Positions 1-8,330 of a stretch of DNA of 64,000 nucleotides are shown here, in pieces (positions within the stretch are counted from its first letter, which is position 1; every line of letters starts with the position of its first letter). This DNA comes from Flagellimonas pelagia (GTDB taxonomy: Bacteria > Bacteroidota > Bacteroidia > Flavobacteriales > Flavobacteriaceae), in the NCBI RefSeq assembly GCF_003584135.1, contig NZ_QXFI01000011.1, positions 124,001 to 188,000 on the forward strand, written 5' to 3'. Made by a program: the position numbers and the translations under genes. The notes beneath the pieces are model-generated. The model saw only the letters and a list, made by a program, of their open reading frames with translations, was not told where the DNA came from and did no database searches.

Positions 1-2
1 CC

Positions 3-899
3 CAAGACAAACACACCGCTTTTATTGAAATGTCCGAAGCCTCGGGTTACAAATTGCTCCAAAAGTCGGAAATGAACTGTATGCACACCACCACGTTGGG
101 CACTGGCGATTTCATTTTGGACGCCTTGGAAAAAGGGGCAACAACCATCGTTTTGGGTATCGGTGGGAGTGCCACCAACGATGGCGGTATGGGCATGGCC
201 CAAGCGTTGGGGTATCGGTTTTTAGATGCCGAAGGCAACGCGTTGGAACCAGTGGGCAAAAACTTGGGACTGGTGGCTCAAATCGATACGGAAAAGGTGC
301 ATCCGCAGTTGTCCAAAGCTAAAATTCAAGTGGCCTGCGATGTGAACAATCCGTTTTATGGGGAACAGGGTGCTGCTAAAATTTACGGTCCGCAAAAAGG
401 GGCCTCACCCGATGAGGTGGCCTTTTTAGATCAAGGATTGGAACAGTTCGCCAAAGTCCTTCACACCACTTTTGATATGGATGTACAGCAAATTCCTGGA
501 GCAGGTGCCGCTGGGGGTGTTGGGGGAGGGGCCGTGGTGTTCCTGAACGCCAGCCTGACCTCTGGGGTGGATTTGGTGATGCAGTTGGCCAATTTTGAGG
601 AAGTGGTACAAGGCGCCGATTGGGTCATTACCGGGGAAGGCCAGTTGGATGGACAAACCTTTTCGGGCAAAACCATCAATGGGGTGATCAAGGCCGCGCA
701 AAAATATCAGGTACCCGTGGCCGCCTTTTGCGGTTCGGTAGATGTGACGATTGCGGAAATGCAACACATGGGATTGGATTATGCCGTTTCCATTTTAAAC
801 CAGATCGGCAATTTGGATGAGGCCAAGGCCAAGAGCTTTCAAAACTTGGAACTGACCAGCTATAATTTTGCCCATCTGCTCAAAACAAGCAAAGCTTAG
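3..899 (+). CDS. Glycerate kinase (GarK/GlxK family), 5' end outside window
   Basis: ATP-dependent phosphorylation of glycerate, feeding it into lower glycolysis or serine metabolism; cytoplasmic. The reading frame is open to the left edge and the codons before the first ATG (position 30) read AFIE, which continues the family pattern AxIEMxxASG, so the true start lies upstream and about a quarter of a normal 370-380-residue protein is missing. Visible family signatures are the glycine-rich GIGGSATNDGGMG segment (about residues 43-55 counted from position 30), the central GAGAAGGVGGG loop and GEGQLDGQTFSGK near the C-terminus. Identification is from family pattern; GarK and GlxK cannot be separated here. 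Confidence 0.9.
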   Translation, partial: QDKHTAFIEMSEASGYKLLQKSEMNCMHTTTLGTGDFILDALEKGATTIVLGIGGSATNDGGMGMAQALGYRFLDAEGNALEPVGKNLGLVAQIDTEKVHPQLSKAKIQVACDVNNPFYGEQGAAKIYGPQKGASPDEVAFLDQGLEQFAKVLHTTFDMDVQQIPGAGAAGGVGGGAVVFLNASLTSGVDLVMQLANFEEVVQGADWVITGEGQLDGQTFSGKTINGVIKAAQKYQVPVAAFCGSVDVTIAEMQHMGLDYAVSILNQIGNLDEAKAKSFQNLELTSYNFAHLLKTSKA

Positions 900-909
900 G
901 CATTTTTGG

Positions 910-1512
910 CTAGTGCAACGGCCCTCGTTGCATCTTGAATTCCAAGGATGTTTTCACCGTTTTCCATTCGTTCTCCAAGATGGAAAATACAACCGTGTCC
1001 CTTAAATTTCCTAGTGCGTCAATGCGGTGGTTCCTTAAAATACCATCTTGTTTGGCGCCCAAGCGCTGAATGGCGTTTCGGGACGGGTGGTTGTGAAAAT
1101 GCGTACGGAATTCTACGGCAACGCAGCCCAAATTCTCAAAGGCGTATTTCAGCAACAGGTATTTGCACTCCGTGTTCACCCCGGTGCGCTGTACTTTTTT
1201 GGCATACCAGGTAGAGCCGATTTCCAGCCGTTTATGTGCGGCGTCCACATTCATGTAGCGGGTGGTGCCCACCACGGCATTGGTCTTTTTGTCCACAATG
1301 GTAAAGGGGAGCGATTTGCCTGACTCTAGTTCCAACAAGGCAGTGTTGATGTAGGCATCCGTGGTAGCAGGAGTGGGGACGGAGGTGTACCAAAGTTCCC
1401 AAAGGTTGCCATCAGATGCGGCAAAGGCCAGATCCACCTTGTGTTCCTTTTTCATGGGCACAAGTTTTACCAAATTTCCTTCAAGGGTAACGGGTTTCAA
1501 CCAAGGTTGCAT
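910..1512 (-). CDS. GNAT family N-acetyltransferase (RimJ/RimL type)
   Basis: 200-residue acetyl-CoA-dependent N-acetyltransferase of the type that modifies protein N-termini or small amines. The pattern is that of the RimJ/RimL branch: GTTRYMNV in the central strand, EIGSTWY, and the C-terminal HNHPSRNAIQRLGAKQDG stretch with R-N-A-I-xRLGA that packs on acetyl-CoA. I start it at the ATG at 1512 (MQPWLKP); an upstream in-frame extension to 1602 would read through the terminator of the next gene and is rejected. The substrate cannot be told from sequence. It lies tail to tail with the glycerate kinase gene. Confidence 0.85.
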   Translation of the reverse strand: MQPWLKPVTLEGNLVKLVPMKKEHKVDLAFAASDGNLWELWYTSVPTPATTDAYINTALLELESGKSLPFTIVDKKTNAVVGTTRYMNVDAAHKRLEIGSTWYAKKVQRTGVNTECKYLLLKYAFENLGCVAVEFRTHFHNHPSRNAIQRLGAKQDGILRNHRIDALGNLRDTVVFSILENEWKTVKTSLEFKMQRGPLH

Positions 1513-1563
1513 AGCTAGTGTTTTGCCCCAAAGATAGGGGGAAATCCTTCGATAATGGCAAAC

Positions 1564-1588
1564 AAAAAAGCCGGGAAAAACTCCCGGC
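1564..1588 (-). terminator. Rho-independent terminator after the 1620-2069 gene
   Basis: Perfect 7-bp stem GCCGGGA/TCCCGGC (1570-1576 and 1582-1588), 5-nt loop, followed on the minus strand by TTTTTTG. It ends transcription of the secreted-protein gene and sets the upstream limit of the acetyltransferase gene. Confidence 0.85.
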
Positions 1589-1619
1589 CCTTTGTCAATC
1601 AAAAAATAAAACCTGAAAA

Positions 1620-2069
1620 TTATCCTATTTCCTTAAATTCCTCCACAGTGAAGAAATCCTGGTCTTTTTCGTTGATAAAATAGATGCCTTTGCCCACAAA
1701 GTACTCCATGGACTTGTCATTTACCTTCACGGCAAAGCCTTTTTCGGTGGGGACCACCTCAAAGCTGTCCGTAACGGATTTGTTGTACTTCAATACCAGA
1801 TAATGCTCGTAAACATTGTCGTTATCGGAGTCTACCGCAATAAGTTTGGTCACTTTGGCGGCTTCCGTTTTTAGGTCTTTGTTCTCCATATCCCTTGGGT
1901 ACTTGCGTTGTTCCACCACTTTTACATGGTAGGGCATTTCGGTACCGTTGTGGTCTATGGCAAAGGTTTTAAACGTAGTGGCGTTCATGGTGCCGGACGT
2001 TTTGGTTTGTCCAAATCCGACAAATCCGGTCAGTAATAATAGTGTTGCTAGTGTTGTAAATGTTTTCAT
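1620..2069 (-). CDS. Hypothetical exported protein
   Basis: 149 residues. Residues 1-20 form a Sec-type signal peptide (MKTF, hydrophobic TLATLLLLTGFVGFG, then QTKTS), so the protein is exported. The mature part is soluble and charged, with no family I recognise. It is rich in short beta-type segments (FKTFAIDHNGTEMPYHVKVVEQ, VYEHYLVLKY, GFAVKVND) and ends in an acidic tail (DQDFFTVEEFKEIG). It has its own strong terminator and is followed upstream by dps with a 50-bp gap, so co-transcription with dps is possible. No function can be inferred. Confidence 0.75.
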   Translation of the reverse strand: MKTFTTLATLLLLTGFVGFGQTKTSGTMNATTFKTFAIDHNGTEMPYHVKVVEQRKYPRDMENKDLKTEAAKVTKLIAVDSDNDNVYEHYLVLKYNKSVTDSFEVVPTEKGFAVKVNDKSMEYFVGKGIYFINEKDQDFFTVEEFKEIG

Positions 2070-2119
2070 GGTTTTATTTTTTTTATAGTTAATGAATCGT
2101 TTTAAGGGTCTCTGTTGGA

Positions 2120-2614
2120 TTATTTGAGGTAGGAAGTGAACATCCAGTTCCTTTTCTCCAAGTGGGTCATGAACTCGGTCAACATGTTTTCTGTGACCAC
2201 ATCCCCGGTATCCAAGGAAGCGTTAATGCCATCCAGCATGTTGTTGTGTAGGGTTTCAAAATCCCGAAGCACTTCGCGCACCATTTCAATGGCGGTCAGT
2301 TCCTTGGATGGTTCCTTGATCTGGGCCATCTCCATGGTTTTTTGTAGGGTGAAGTTGGGTTTCACACCAAATGCCCTGATACGTTCCGCTACCACGTCTA
2401 TGTTCTTTTTGGTGGTATTGTATTCGTTCTCGAACTCTTCGTGAAGTTCAAAGAACTCGGGACCCTCTACGTTCCAGTGAAAGTTTCGCAACTTGTTGTA
2501 GAATACCTGGTAATTGGCCAGCAATGTGTTCAGGGTGACCACGATCTCGGCGGTTTCCAAATAGGTGAATCCCAATTTTTTGAATGTCTTGTTTTTTGCT
2601 TTTACGGTTTCCAT
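2120..2614 (-). CDS. dps: Dps family ferritin-like DNA-binding/stress protein
   Basis: 164-residue Dps-type mini-ferritin that oxidises Fe(II) with peroxide and stores iron in a dodecameric shell, protecting DNA. The intersubunit ferroxidase ligands are all present with the family spacing: H46 (in LRNFHWNVEG), H58, D73 and E77 (NIDVVAERIRAFG). The N-terminal extension is short and lysine-rich (VKAKNKTFKK), as in Dps proteins that bind DNA through their tail. Length is normal for the family. No clear -7 box was found upstream. Confidence 0.93.
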   Translation of the reverse strand: METVKAKNKTFKKLGFTYLETAEIVVTLNTLLANYQVFYNKLRNFHWNVEGPEFFELHEEFENEYNTTKKNIDVVAERIRAFGVKPNFTLQKTMEMAQIKEPSKELTAIEMVREVLRDFETLHNNMLDGINASLDTGDVVTENMLTEFMTHLEKRNWMFTSYLK

Positions 2615-2883
2615 GTTTTTTGAATTTTTGATTTGACTTCAGTTGATACTGGCACGCAAACAATAGGGTGGAAGGTATCCGACCTAAAATGTTGCGATGC
2701 GCTAGTTTTTGTTTAAATAATGGGAAAAGATGTTCCCATGACGAGGATGTCGGTCGGGGTATCGACCTAGAAGACTGTACTCTGTTTTAGTGCTACATCC
2801 ATACTATTAATATACACTTATATATCGGAAAATCAAGTATTTAACATGATTTAACATAATGTGGTGCACCATGGATGAGAAAT

Positions 2884-3198
2884 TTACTGATTATCTCCAG
2901 AGGGAACGATAAACCCTTTTCTCAGGCACTTATAAATATCTGCGGAGATGTCCGTTACATATTCCTTTTGGCTGTCGAAGACTTTTTGCGGCTCCTCGTG
3001 CAAGGCATCGTGTTCCTGGATATAAATGATCTCCAATTGGTCGTACATTCTTTTGCCAAGACTGAACCTTTTGATTACGGAGTATTTGTTGATACAGCGA
3101 ATGGGCATAGCGTTGGGGGTTTGGTATTTCTGTTTAGACACAGGAAAGGGAGGGGAGGTCACATGTTGGGCACCTATATACAATGGGACACACTCCAA
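2884..3198 (-). CDS. Hypothetical protein, start uncertain, possibly a fragment
   Basis: An open frame of up to 104 residues from a TTG at 3198; the first ATG in frame is at 3108 (MPIRCIN, 74 residues). The composition of the C-terminal half, with many charged and few rare residues (YIQEHDALHEEPQKVFDSQKE), looks coding, and the frame is closed by TAA at 2884. No family is recognised. It lies in an A+T-rich strip between dps and ssb together with the short membrane-protein gene at 3240, opposite in direction. It may be a decayed or recently acquired gene. An overlapping plus-strand frame (2875-3273) is less convincing. Confidence 0.4.
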   Translation of the reverse strand: MECVPLYIGAQHVTSPPFPVSKQKYQTPNAMPIRCINKYSVIKRFSLGKRMYDQLEIIYIQEHDALHEEPQKVFDSQKEYVTDISADIYKCLRKGFIVPSGDNQ

Positions 3199-3239
3199 TT
3201 AAGTTTTTTTGATATGTTGGATTTTGATATTTTTAATGA

Positions 3240-3509
3240 GTGTCCAGAAACCGCAAAATTTTATATAGAATAATTGCTGCATTGTTCATTCTTTTGGGTG
3301 CTGCAATTGGTATTTATCTTATCCCGGACCTCATACCTCTAATAAAAAGGACGCCTTATCAATTGCTAGATCCTGAAATTCGTGTCAGAAATAAGTTAGG
3401 CATAGATTGGTTTTGGCAATACATTGGTTGGTTTATAACTTACATGATTTTTAGAATAGGGAAATCATTCTACAAAGACAGCCAAAAACCCACCAATACT
3501 GGCAACTAA
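3240..3509 (+). CDS. Small hypothetical membrane protein
   Basis: 89 residues from a GTG start. There are two hydrophobic helices: about residues 9-31 (IIAALFILLGAAIGIYLIPDL) and about 58-73 (WQYIGWFITYMIFRIG), separated by a polar loop with PEIRVRNK. The C-terminus is charged and polar (KSFYKDSQKPTNTGN). It is probably an inner-membrane protein of two spans with the loop on one side. No family is recognised and no partner gene is evident. Confidence 0.6.
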   Translation: MSRNRKILYRIIAALFILLGAAIGIYLIPDLIPLIKRTPYQLLDPEIRVRNKLGIDWFWQYIGWFITYMIFRIGKSFYKDSQKPTNTGN

Positions 3510-3627
3510 ATCAATGGTTTGTCCACACGATATTTTTTTAAATATATAGTTCCCTTTTTTAAACATTTCCATCCGTTTACAAACGAAAGCAAACAATTTC
3601 AAACCGAATGAGGTTTTGGACCGTTTC

Positions 3628-3635
3628 TATGTTTG
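3628..3635 (+). promoter_or_regulatory. Candidate -7 box (TATGTTTG) for ssb
   Basis: An exact match to the Bacteroidota -7 consensus TAnnTTTG, 58 bp before the ssb ATG. No well-placed -33 TTTG is evident, so this is a candidate only. Confidence 0.4.
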
Positions 3636-3693
3636 CCCTGTCGAATGATGACAATTTGATGGCATGAATTGTTTAACGCTAAAATCTTACATC

Positions 3694-4026
3694 ATGAATT
3701 CACTTAAAAACAAAGTACAGTTGATTGGAAACTTGGGCAATGACCCTGAAATGGTAACGCTTGACAATGGCAGCAAACTGGCCAAATTCTCTTTGGCCAC
3801 CAATGAAACCTATAAAAACGCCGAAGGCGAAAAGGTAACGGATACCCAATGGCACAACATTGTGGCCTGGGGCAAGATTGCGGAAATCGCAGAAAATTAT
3901 CTGGCCAAGGGAAAAGAGGTCATGATCGAGGGCAAATTGATGTCCCGTGCCTATGAGACCAAGGAGGGCGAAAAGCGCTATATCACAGAGATCAAGTGCA
4001 ATGAACTATTGATGCTAGGAAAGTAG
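3694..4026 (+). CDS. ssb: Single-stranded DNA-binding protein, short form
   Basis: 110-residue SSB of the OB-fold type, binding single-stranded DNA in replication, repair or recombination. The family start MNSLKNKVQLIGNLGNDPE is intact, followed by GSKLAKFSLATNE, TDTQWHNIVAWGKIAE and KGKEVMIEGKLMSRAYETKEGEK, which make up the OB barrel. I chose the ATG at 3694 over the in-frame ATG at 3664 because it aligns with the family start. The protein stops at NELLMLGK directly after the OB fold and lacks the flexible linker and acidic DDDIPF-like tail used to recruit partner proteins, so it is probably an accessory SSB rather than the main replicative one. Confidence 0.93.
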   Translation: MNSLKNKVQLIGNLGNDPEMVTLDNGSKLAKFSLATNETYKNAEGEKVTDTQWHNIVAWGKIAEIAENYLAKGKEVMIEGKLMSRAYETKEGEKRYITEIKCNELLMLGK

Positions 4027-4044
4027 TATTGCATTTTCGATACA

Positions 4045-4070
4045 GAGGGGGCCATTGCGCCCCTTTTTTT
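4045..4070 (+). terminator. Rho-independent terminator after ssb
   Basis: G-rich stem 4047-4052 pairs with 4059-4064 (GGGGGC with GCCCCT), 6-nt loop, followed by seven T. It starts 18 bp after the ssb stop codon. Confidence 0.85.
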
Positions 4071-4160
4071 ATGCAATTAGGGTAAATCCATTTTAAGTTG
4101 TTATAAAACCAAATGAACGGTTCTTTCGTAATTATTCTAAGAACCCAAAAATTTGAAGCT

Positions 4161-4595
4161 ATGAAATATATAGGAACGATTACTGCGATGTTGGCCTTGT
4201 TCATCTCGGCATCGGTCTCGGCCCAGGAAAGTCAAGAAAAGGAACAGGACAAACTTTCCTATTACGAACAACGCGCCAAAGAAGATGCTGTTTACGAACA
4301 GTCGTTGGCCACCAAGAATGAAGAGGATGAAAAGGATTTCTGGAAAGACCAAAAACGATATGAAAAGGATTTAAGAAAGCGGGACAAGGAAGCCTATAGA
4401 GCCTATATGAAAGGAAAACAGGATGCCTATGCCGAACATGCCCAACATTGTGATGATCATTGCCATCATAGCAGGGAATATTACGGTCATGCGCATTTCT
4501 ACTATACCTATTACGATTATCAGTACCCCAGAAGAACGTATGTGGGTACCGGTGTTCGGGTATCCTCACCACGTGTTGGAATTAGCATTTTTTAG
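4161..4595 (+). CDS. Hypothetical exported protein, His/Tyr-rich C-terminus
   Basis: 144 residues with a Sec signal peptide (residues 1-21, cleavage after SVSA before QESQ). The mature N-terminal part is a highly charged helix (residues 25-92, many K, E and D), probably coiled. The stretch from about 92 to 128 is extremely rich in His, Cys and Tyr (HAQHCDDHCHHSREYYG, HAHFYYTYYDYQY), which could bind metal ions such as copper or zinc. The start at 4161 is chosen because it gives the signal peptide directly. Metal binding is inferred from composition only. Confidence 0.75.
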   Translation: MKYIGTITAMLALFISASVSAQESQEKEQDKLSYYEQRAKEDAVYEQSLATKNEEDEKDFWKDQKRYEKDLRKRDKEAYRAYMKGKQDAYAEHAQHCDDHCHHSREYYGHAHFYYTYYDYQYPRRTYVGTGVRVSSPRVGISIF

Positions 4596-4613
4596 ATTTA
4601 GTTAGTCAATACA

Positions 4614-4645
4614 AAAACGCCCCGAATTTTTCGGGGCGTTTTTAT
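4614..4645. terminator. Bidirectional rho-independent terminator
   Basis: Stem ACGCCCCGA paired with TCGGGGCGT with a short T-rich loop, flanked by A-tract on the left and T-tract on the right, so it can stop both the plus-strand gene ending at 4595 and the minus-strand peptidase gene ending at 4656. Confidence 0.9.
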
Positions 4646-4655
4646 TTTATACCGT

Positions 4656-6215
4656 TTAGTTTTCCTCCAAACCTCCCTTACGTTCGGGTGAACGTGGGGT
4701 GGGCCATTCCAGTTGTTCACCTGTTCTGTCGCTAATGGGCAGAACAGCTTTTTCACGATCTGTTTTTTCTGGGTATTCGCTGGCCATGTAAGCCAAGATT
4801 GCCGTAAGGATGGCATTGTTACGCACATCATCAAAAATGATCTTGTCATACGTATCCCTGTTGGTGTGCCAGGTATAGTTCCAATACGACCAATTCAAGG
4901 AACTCAAGCTGAATGCAGGGGCACCTGCTGCTTGGAATGAGGCGTAATCCGAGCCTCCCCTCGCCGGGGTCCCAGGGAAGGTAGTTTCGATTTCATCCGT
5001 GATTTCCTTCGGAACGGCATGCAGCCATTTGCCCAAATAGTCATAGGAATTTAGGAATCCACCACCGGAAATGCGAACAACCCTTCCAGTGCCATTATCC
5101 TGATTGAAAACGGCCTGTACGCCTGCAACAATATCAGGATGGTCCTCCACAAAGGCCCTAGAACCGTTGAGTCCCTGTTCCTCACTGCCCCAATGTCCCA
5201 CCATAATGGTTCGTTTTGGGTTGGGATAGGCTTTTTTCAAAATACGCATGGCTTCCATCATCACCAAAGTACCGGTACCGTTATCGGTGGCTCCGGTGCC
5301 TCCGTCCCAAGAGTCGAAATGGGCGGACAGGATCACGTATTCATCTGGTTTTTCAGAACCTTTGATTTCTGCAATGGTATTAAAGGTTGGCGATACCCCT
5401 AAATCCTTGGATTCGGCTACCACATGGATCTGTGGTTTTTGTCCGGATTCCACCAAACGGTATAGCATCCCATAATCCTCCAATTCCAAATCCACGGTCG
5501 GGATTTTTTTGGTGCGGGCACTGAAAATCTTGTTTACTCCAAAACCTTTGGACCAATAGGATGCAACGATGCCAACAGCTCCGGCAGCTTCCAACGCTTC
5601 GGGCAAGGTTCTGGAGTTATACCCCATGTTCTTCATATTGGCGTTCCATGCCTTGTCCATTTCGTCGCGCTCTTTTTTCATTTTTTCGAACGACTTTTCG
5701 GTGGCGAATTCTTCCCAGTTGTAGTCTGGCCTTCCCGTAGGTTCCAATTTGGAGACCATGACCATCTTGCCCTTAACCGTGGACAACCATTTTACAAATT
5801 CCATGGAATCCTTTACCATAGGTAAAACTACCAATTCGGCAGTGGTCCCTTTTTTGGGTGTGGCGGGGCTCCATGCCAATTGGGTTCCTTGCAGGCTTTG
5901 TACCCTTGGGTATACCATATCGATATGCGAAATGCCGCGTTCCCAGCCTTTCCATTCGCCCCATTGTTCGTTTTTGGCGGAAATACCCCAGCCAGCATAT
6001 TTGGCAACGGCCCAATCATGGGCCTTTTTCATTTGTGGGGTTCCGACCAATCGGGGTCCGATACCGTCCATCAACTCGTGACCTAGGGTTTCGAGTTGGG
6101 AGTTTTCATTGGCTTCCTTTAAGATAGCTTGAATGACAGGGTCTTGTTCCTGGGCCAGAAGAAATACGCTGTTGGCCAGCAGCAGTGCGATGAGTAGAGA
6201 GGTTTTTCGTAACAT
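4656..6215 (-). CDS. Exported M28 family zinc aminopeptidase with PA-like insert
   Basis: 519 residues. Signal peptide 1-21 (LLIALLLANSVFLLA before QEQD). The M28 di-zinc site is complete: H299 (SAHFDSW), D311 (GATDNGTG, bridging), E345-E346 (GSEEQG, catalytic base and ligand), D373 (NQDNGTG) and H450 (YTWHTNRDTYDK). A protease-associated-type insert occupies about residues 120-270. Such enzymes remove N-terminal residues from peptides in the periplasm or outside the cell. There is no T9SS sorting domain. It shares the bidirectional terminator with the convergent upstream gene. Confidence 0.92.
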   Translation of the reverse strand: MLRKTSLLIALLLANSVFLLAQEQDPVIQAILKEANENSQLETLGHELMDGIGPRLVGTPQMKKAHDWAVAKYAGWGISAKNEQWGEWKGWERGISHIDMVYPRVQSLQGTQLAWSPATPKKGTTAELVVLPMVKDSMEFVKWLSTVKGKMVMVSKLEPTGRPDYNWEEFATEKSFEKMKKERDEMDKAWNANMKNMGYNSRTLPEALEAAGAVGIVASYWSKGFGVNKIFSARTKKIPTVDLELEDYGMLYRLVESGQKPQIHVVAESKDLGVSPTFNTIAEIKGSEKPDEYVILSAHFDSWDGGTGATDNGTGTLVMMEAMRILKKAYPNPKRTIMVGHWGSEEQGLNGSRAFVEDHPDIVAGVQAVFNQDNGTGRVVRISGGGFLNSYDYLGKWLHAVPKEITDEIETTFPGTPARGGSDYASFQAAGAPAFSLSSLNWSYWNYTWHTNRDTYDKIIFDDVRNNAILTAILAYMASEYPEKTDREKAVLPISDRTGEQLEWPTPRSPERKGGLEEN

Positions 6216-6317
6216 GATGGTTTTAATTTGTCCCTAAAATAGAACATAATCGGGAGCTTGGGAAATGGGACAACCAGGAAAAGGGATGGAATAGGAGTAG
6301 TGGAGGTGGGGAAGGGT

Positions 6318-6482
6318 CTAGGCCACTTTCTTCAAAAGGTCAAAACAAGGACATTTGGAACAACGTTTGTTTTCCCCTTTTTTGAATTTTTCACAGCATT
6401 TGGATTTCAATTTGCCTTGGGTGGACAAATTCTTCAACAATGCTTTTTTGAGTTTCTTTTTTTCCTTCTTCTTTTTACCCAT
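6318..6482 (-). CDS. Small Lys/Cys-rich protein, possible zinc-binding
   Basis: 54 residues from an ATG at 6482 (MGKKKKEKKKLKKALLKN). The N-terminal half is almost all lysine; the C-terminal half carries six Cys as KSKCCEKF and KRCSKCPCFDLL, a spacing that fits a small zinc knuckle. Short proteins with this lysine head and C-P-C tail are, to my memory, common in Flavobacteria, without known function; the basic charge suggests nucleic-acid or ribosome contact. An in-frame start at 6503 is possible but adds residues unlike the rest. Confidence 0.6.
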   Translation of the reverse strand: MGKKKKEKKKLKKALLKNLSTQGKLKSKCCEKFKKGENKRCSKCPCFDLLKKVA

Positions 6483-6561
6483 CACTTGGAACAGAGAAGG
6501 CAAAACTAATTATTTTAATTCAATCTAAATAAATAATTAACACAATGAAGTTCAGAATGAT

Positions 6562-7389
6562 TTAAAACCGAAGCGATACCCCCATGGTATTGGGGCCGAA
6601 GGAAAGGTTCCAACTGACCTGTTTGGTATTGTTGTTATACTTTTCATCGTATTTCGAATCCAGATACCGGTCAATGGATTCCACAATGAAAATACTGAGT
6701 ACTGTACTGAAGGCAACATCGGAGAACCAATGGAAATCATCCATGACTCGAACAAAGCCCGGAATCAATCCAACGGTATAGATCCCTGCCTTTACCCATG
6801 GATTGTGGAATTGTTTTGCAATGGCATAGGCATTACTGAAGGCCAACATGGCATGACCCGAAGGAAACGAATCATAATTGTAGACGCGGTTCAGGTGGAA
6901 GGGATCAAACGTATCCGAGCTTTCTCCACTTTTAGGTCTGGCCCGCCCAATGATACGTTTGCTCACTTGCTGCAAAAATCCGCCAGCGGTTGCAGAGGAA
7001 ATCAACAAGACCCCGGTTCTCCTCAATTTCTCGTTTTTGGTGAACAATCCTGCCAGATACACCCCGCCAGTCAGCATGTAATTGTTCTCTGGGCTTCCGT
7101 ATTCGTTTCCATAATCGATGACCAAATCGGGGATATCTTCCCTAAACCCATTTTTCCAATGGTTCACCTCATCATCCACGGTTGCCAACAAAAGGGTGCC
7201 TCCCGTCAAATATCCCAAGTTGGCCCAATCATTTCCTTGCCAATGAAAGGGTCTGGAATAAGCATACCCCACACCACCAAAAACATTCCCGATGTCATAC
7301 GTGAAATCGTTCCACAGGTTGGATTCCTTTTCTTGGCCAAACATGGGATAGGCCATCATCAAGACAAACAAATATTTCAATATTTTCAT
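6562..7389 (-). CDS. PAP2 superfamily (type 2 phosphatidic acid) phosphatase
   Basis: 275 residues with an N-terminal signal peptide (to about residue 18, MFGQ). The three phosphatase motifs are present: KRIIGRARP (about 143-151), SFPSGH (about 173-178) and RVMDDFHWFSDV with the catalytic His (about 214-225). Such enzymes dephosphorylate lipid phosphates such as undecaprenyl pyrophosphate or phosphatidate on the outer face of the inner membrane. It ends with a beta-strand-like SWNLSFGPNTMGVSLRF, which resembles an outer-membrane C-terminus. Its promoter overlaps the end of the next gene. Confidence 0.88.
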   Translation of the reverse strand: MKILKYLFVLMMAYPMFGQEKESNLWNDFTYDIGNVFGGVGYAYSRPFHWQGNDWANLGYLTGGTLLLATVDDEVNHWKNGFREDIPDLVIDYGNEYGSPENNYMLTGGVYLAGLFTKNEKLRRTGVLLISSATAGGFLQQVSKRIIGRARPKSGESSDTFDPFHLNRVYNYDSFPSGHAMLAFSNAYAIAKQFHNPWVKAGIYTVGLIPGFVRVMDDFHWFSDVAFSTVLSIFIVESIDRYLDSKYDEKYNNNTKQVSWNLSFGPNTMGVSLRF

Positions 7390-7414
7390 GAAGGTTGAAA
7401 ATTTGGATAATCTG

Positions 7415-7422
7415 CAAAATTA
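7415..7422 (-). promoter_or_regulatory. -7 box (TAATTTTG) of the PAP2 gene
   Basis: An exact TAnnTTTG match on the minus strand, 26 bp before the PAP2 ATG. Its first bases form the stop codon of the deacetylase-like gene, so the PAP2 gene has its own promoter inside the end of its upstream neighbour. Confidence 0.55.
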
Positions 7423-8322
7423 CGCATAAATATCCTGTGCCAATCGAAAGGTGTTCGCATGGGCCTCTACAATAATCTTGATTTCAGGGGAATATCCGCC
7501 ACCCATACTACACTGTACTGGAATATTGGCATCTCGGCAGGTTTGCAGCACAAAGCGGTCCCGTTCCTTACACCCATCTAAAGAAAGAGAAAGGGTGCCT
7601 AGTTTATCTGTTTCCAAAACATCTACACCACAAAGGTAAAAGATGAATTCGGGGCGTACCTTTTCCAATAACGAAGGGAGGGTATTTTTTAGGACGGAAA
7701 GGTACTCCTCATCTGTAGTGCCCTTCTCCAAAGCAATGTCCAGATTTGAAACTTCCTTTTTGAAGGGATAATTGCCCTTTCCGTGCATGGAAAAAGTAAA
7801 AACAGAACGGTCGGTCTGAAAAATTTCGGCGGTCCCGTTCCCTTGGTGTACATCCAAGTCTACCATCAATATGTTGTTGATCTGCTTGTTACGCTGCAAG
7901 TATCGGGCCCCGATGGCTTGGTCGTTCAGCATACAAAAAGCTTCCCCGCGATTGGAATAGGCATGGTGCGTTCCCCCGGCAATGTTCATGGCGATGCCAT
8001 GTTCCAAGGCGAATTCGCATCCTTTTATGGTGCCATCGGCAATGATGCGTTCTCGGAGAACCAGTTCTTTACTCAGGGGAAAACCTATTTTTCTAGCTTC
8101 TTTGGAAGGGATCTCCAAGTTCAGCAAATCGTGATAATATCCTGAATCGTGCACGGCCAAAATGTGATGATCTTCAGGAATTGAAGGTTCAAAAAAGTTT
8201 TCCTCGCCACAAGTGCCTTCATGCAGCAATTGTTGGGGCAACAGCTCGTATTTGGCCATAGGAAACCGATGCCCGTCCGGTAAATGATGTTTGTAGATGG
8301 GGTGATAGGCAATCTTGAGCAT
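7420..8322 (-). CDS. Histone deacetylase family hydrolase (class II HDAC/AcuC-like)
   Basis: 300 residues. Zn-dependent amidohydrolase of the arginase/deacetylase fold, removing acetyl groups from acetylated lysines or related amides such as polyamines. Visible site residues are the tandem H119-H120 (GGTHHAYS), Zn ligands D157 and H159 (VDLDVHQGNGT) and a late Asp (LCGVDVLETDKLG). I start at the ATG at 8322 (MLKIAYHPIY); the frame is open for another 60 codons upstream, but that stretch is the reverse side of the tex gene's end. It follows tex with an 8-bp gap, so the two form an operon. Substrate unknown. Confidence 0.9.
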   Translation of the reverse strand: MLKIAYHPIYKHHLPDGHRFPMAKYELLPQQLLHEGTCGEENFFEPSIPEDHHILAVHDSGYYHDLLNLEIPSKEARKIGFPLSKELVLRERIIADGTIKGCEFALEHGIAMNIAGGTHHAYSNRGEAFCMLNDQAIGARYLQRNKQINNILMVDLDVHQGNGTAEIFQTDRSVFTFSMHGKGNYPFKKEVSNLDIALEKGTTDEEYLSVLKNTLPSLLEKVRPEFIFYLCGVDVLETDKLGTLSLSLDGCKERDRFVLQTCRDANIPVQCSMGGGYSPEIKIIVEAHANTFRLAQDIYA

Positions 8323-8330
8323 GTAAAAAG

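Noticed and set aside
1513..1602. Upstream extension of the first acetyltransferase
   Set aside because: Would include the terminator of the preceding gene and adds non-family residues.
2875..3273. Plus-strand frame of 132 residues opposite the small minus-strand gene
   Set aside because: Overlaps the membrane-protein start and has less protein-like composition than the minus-strand frame.
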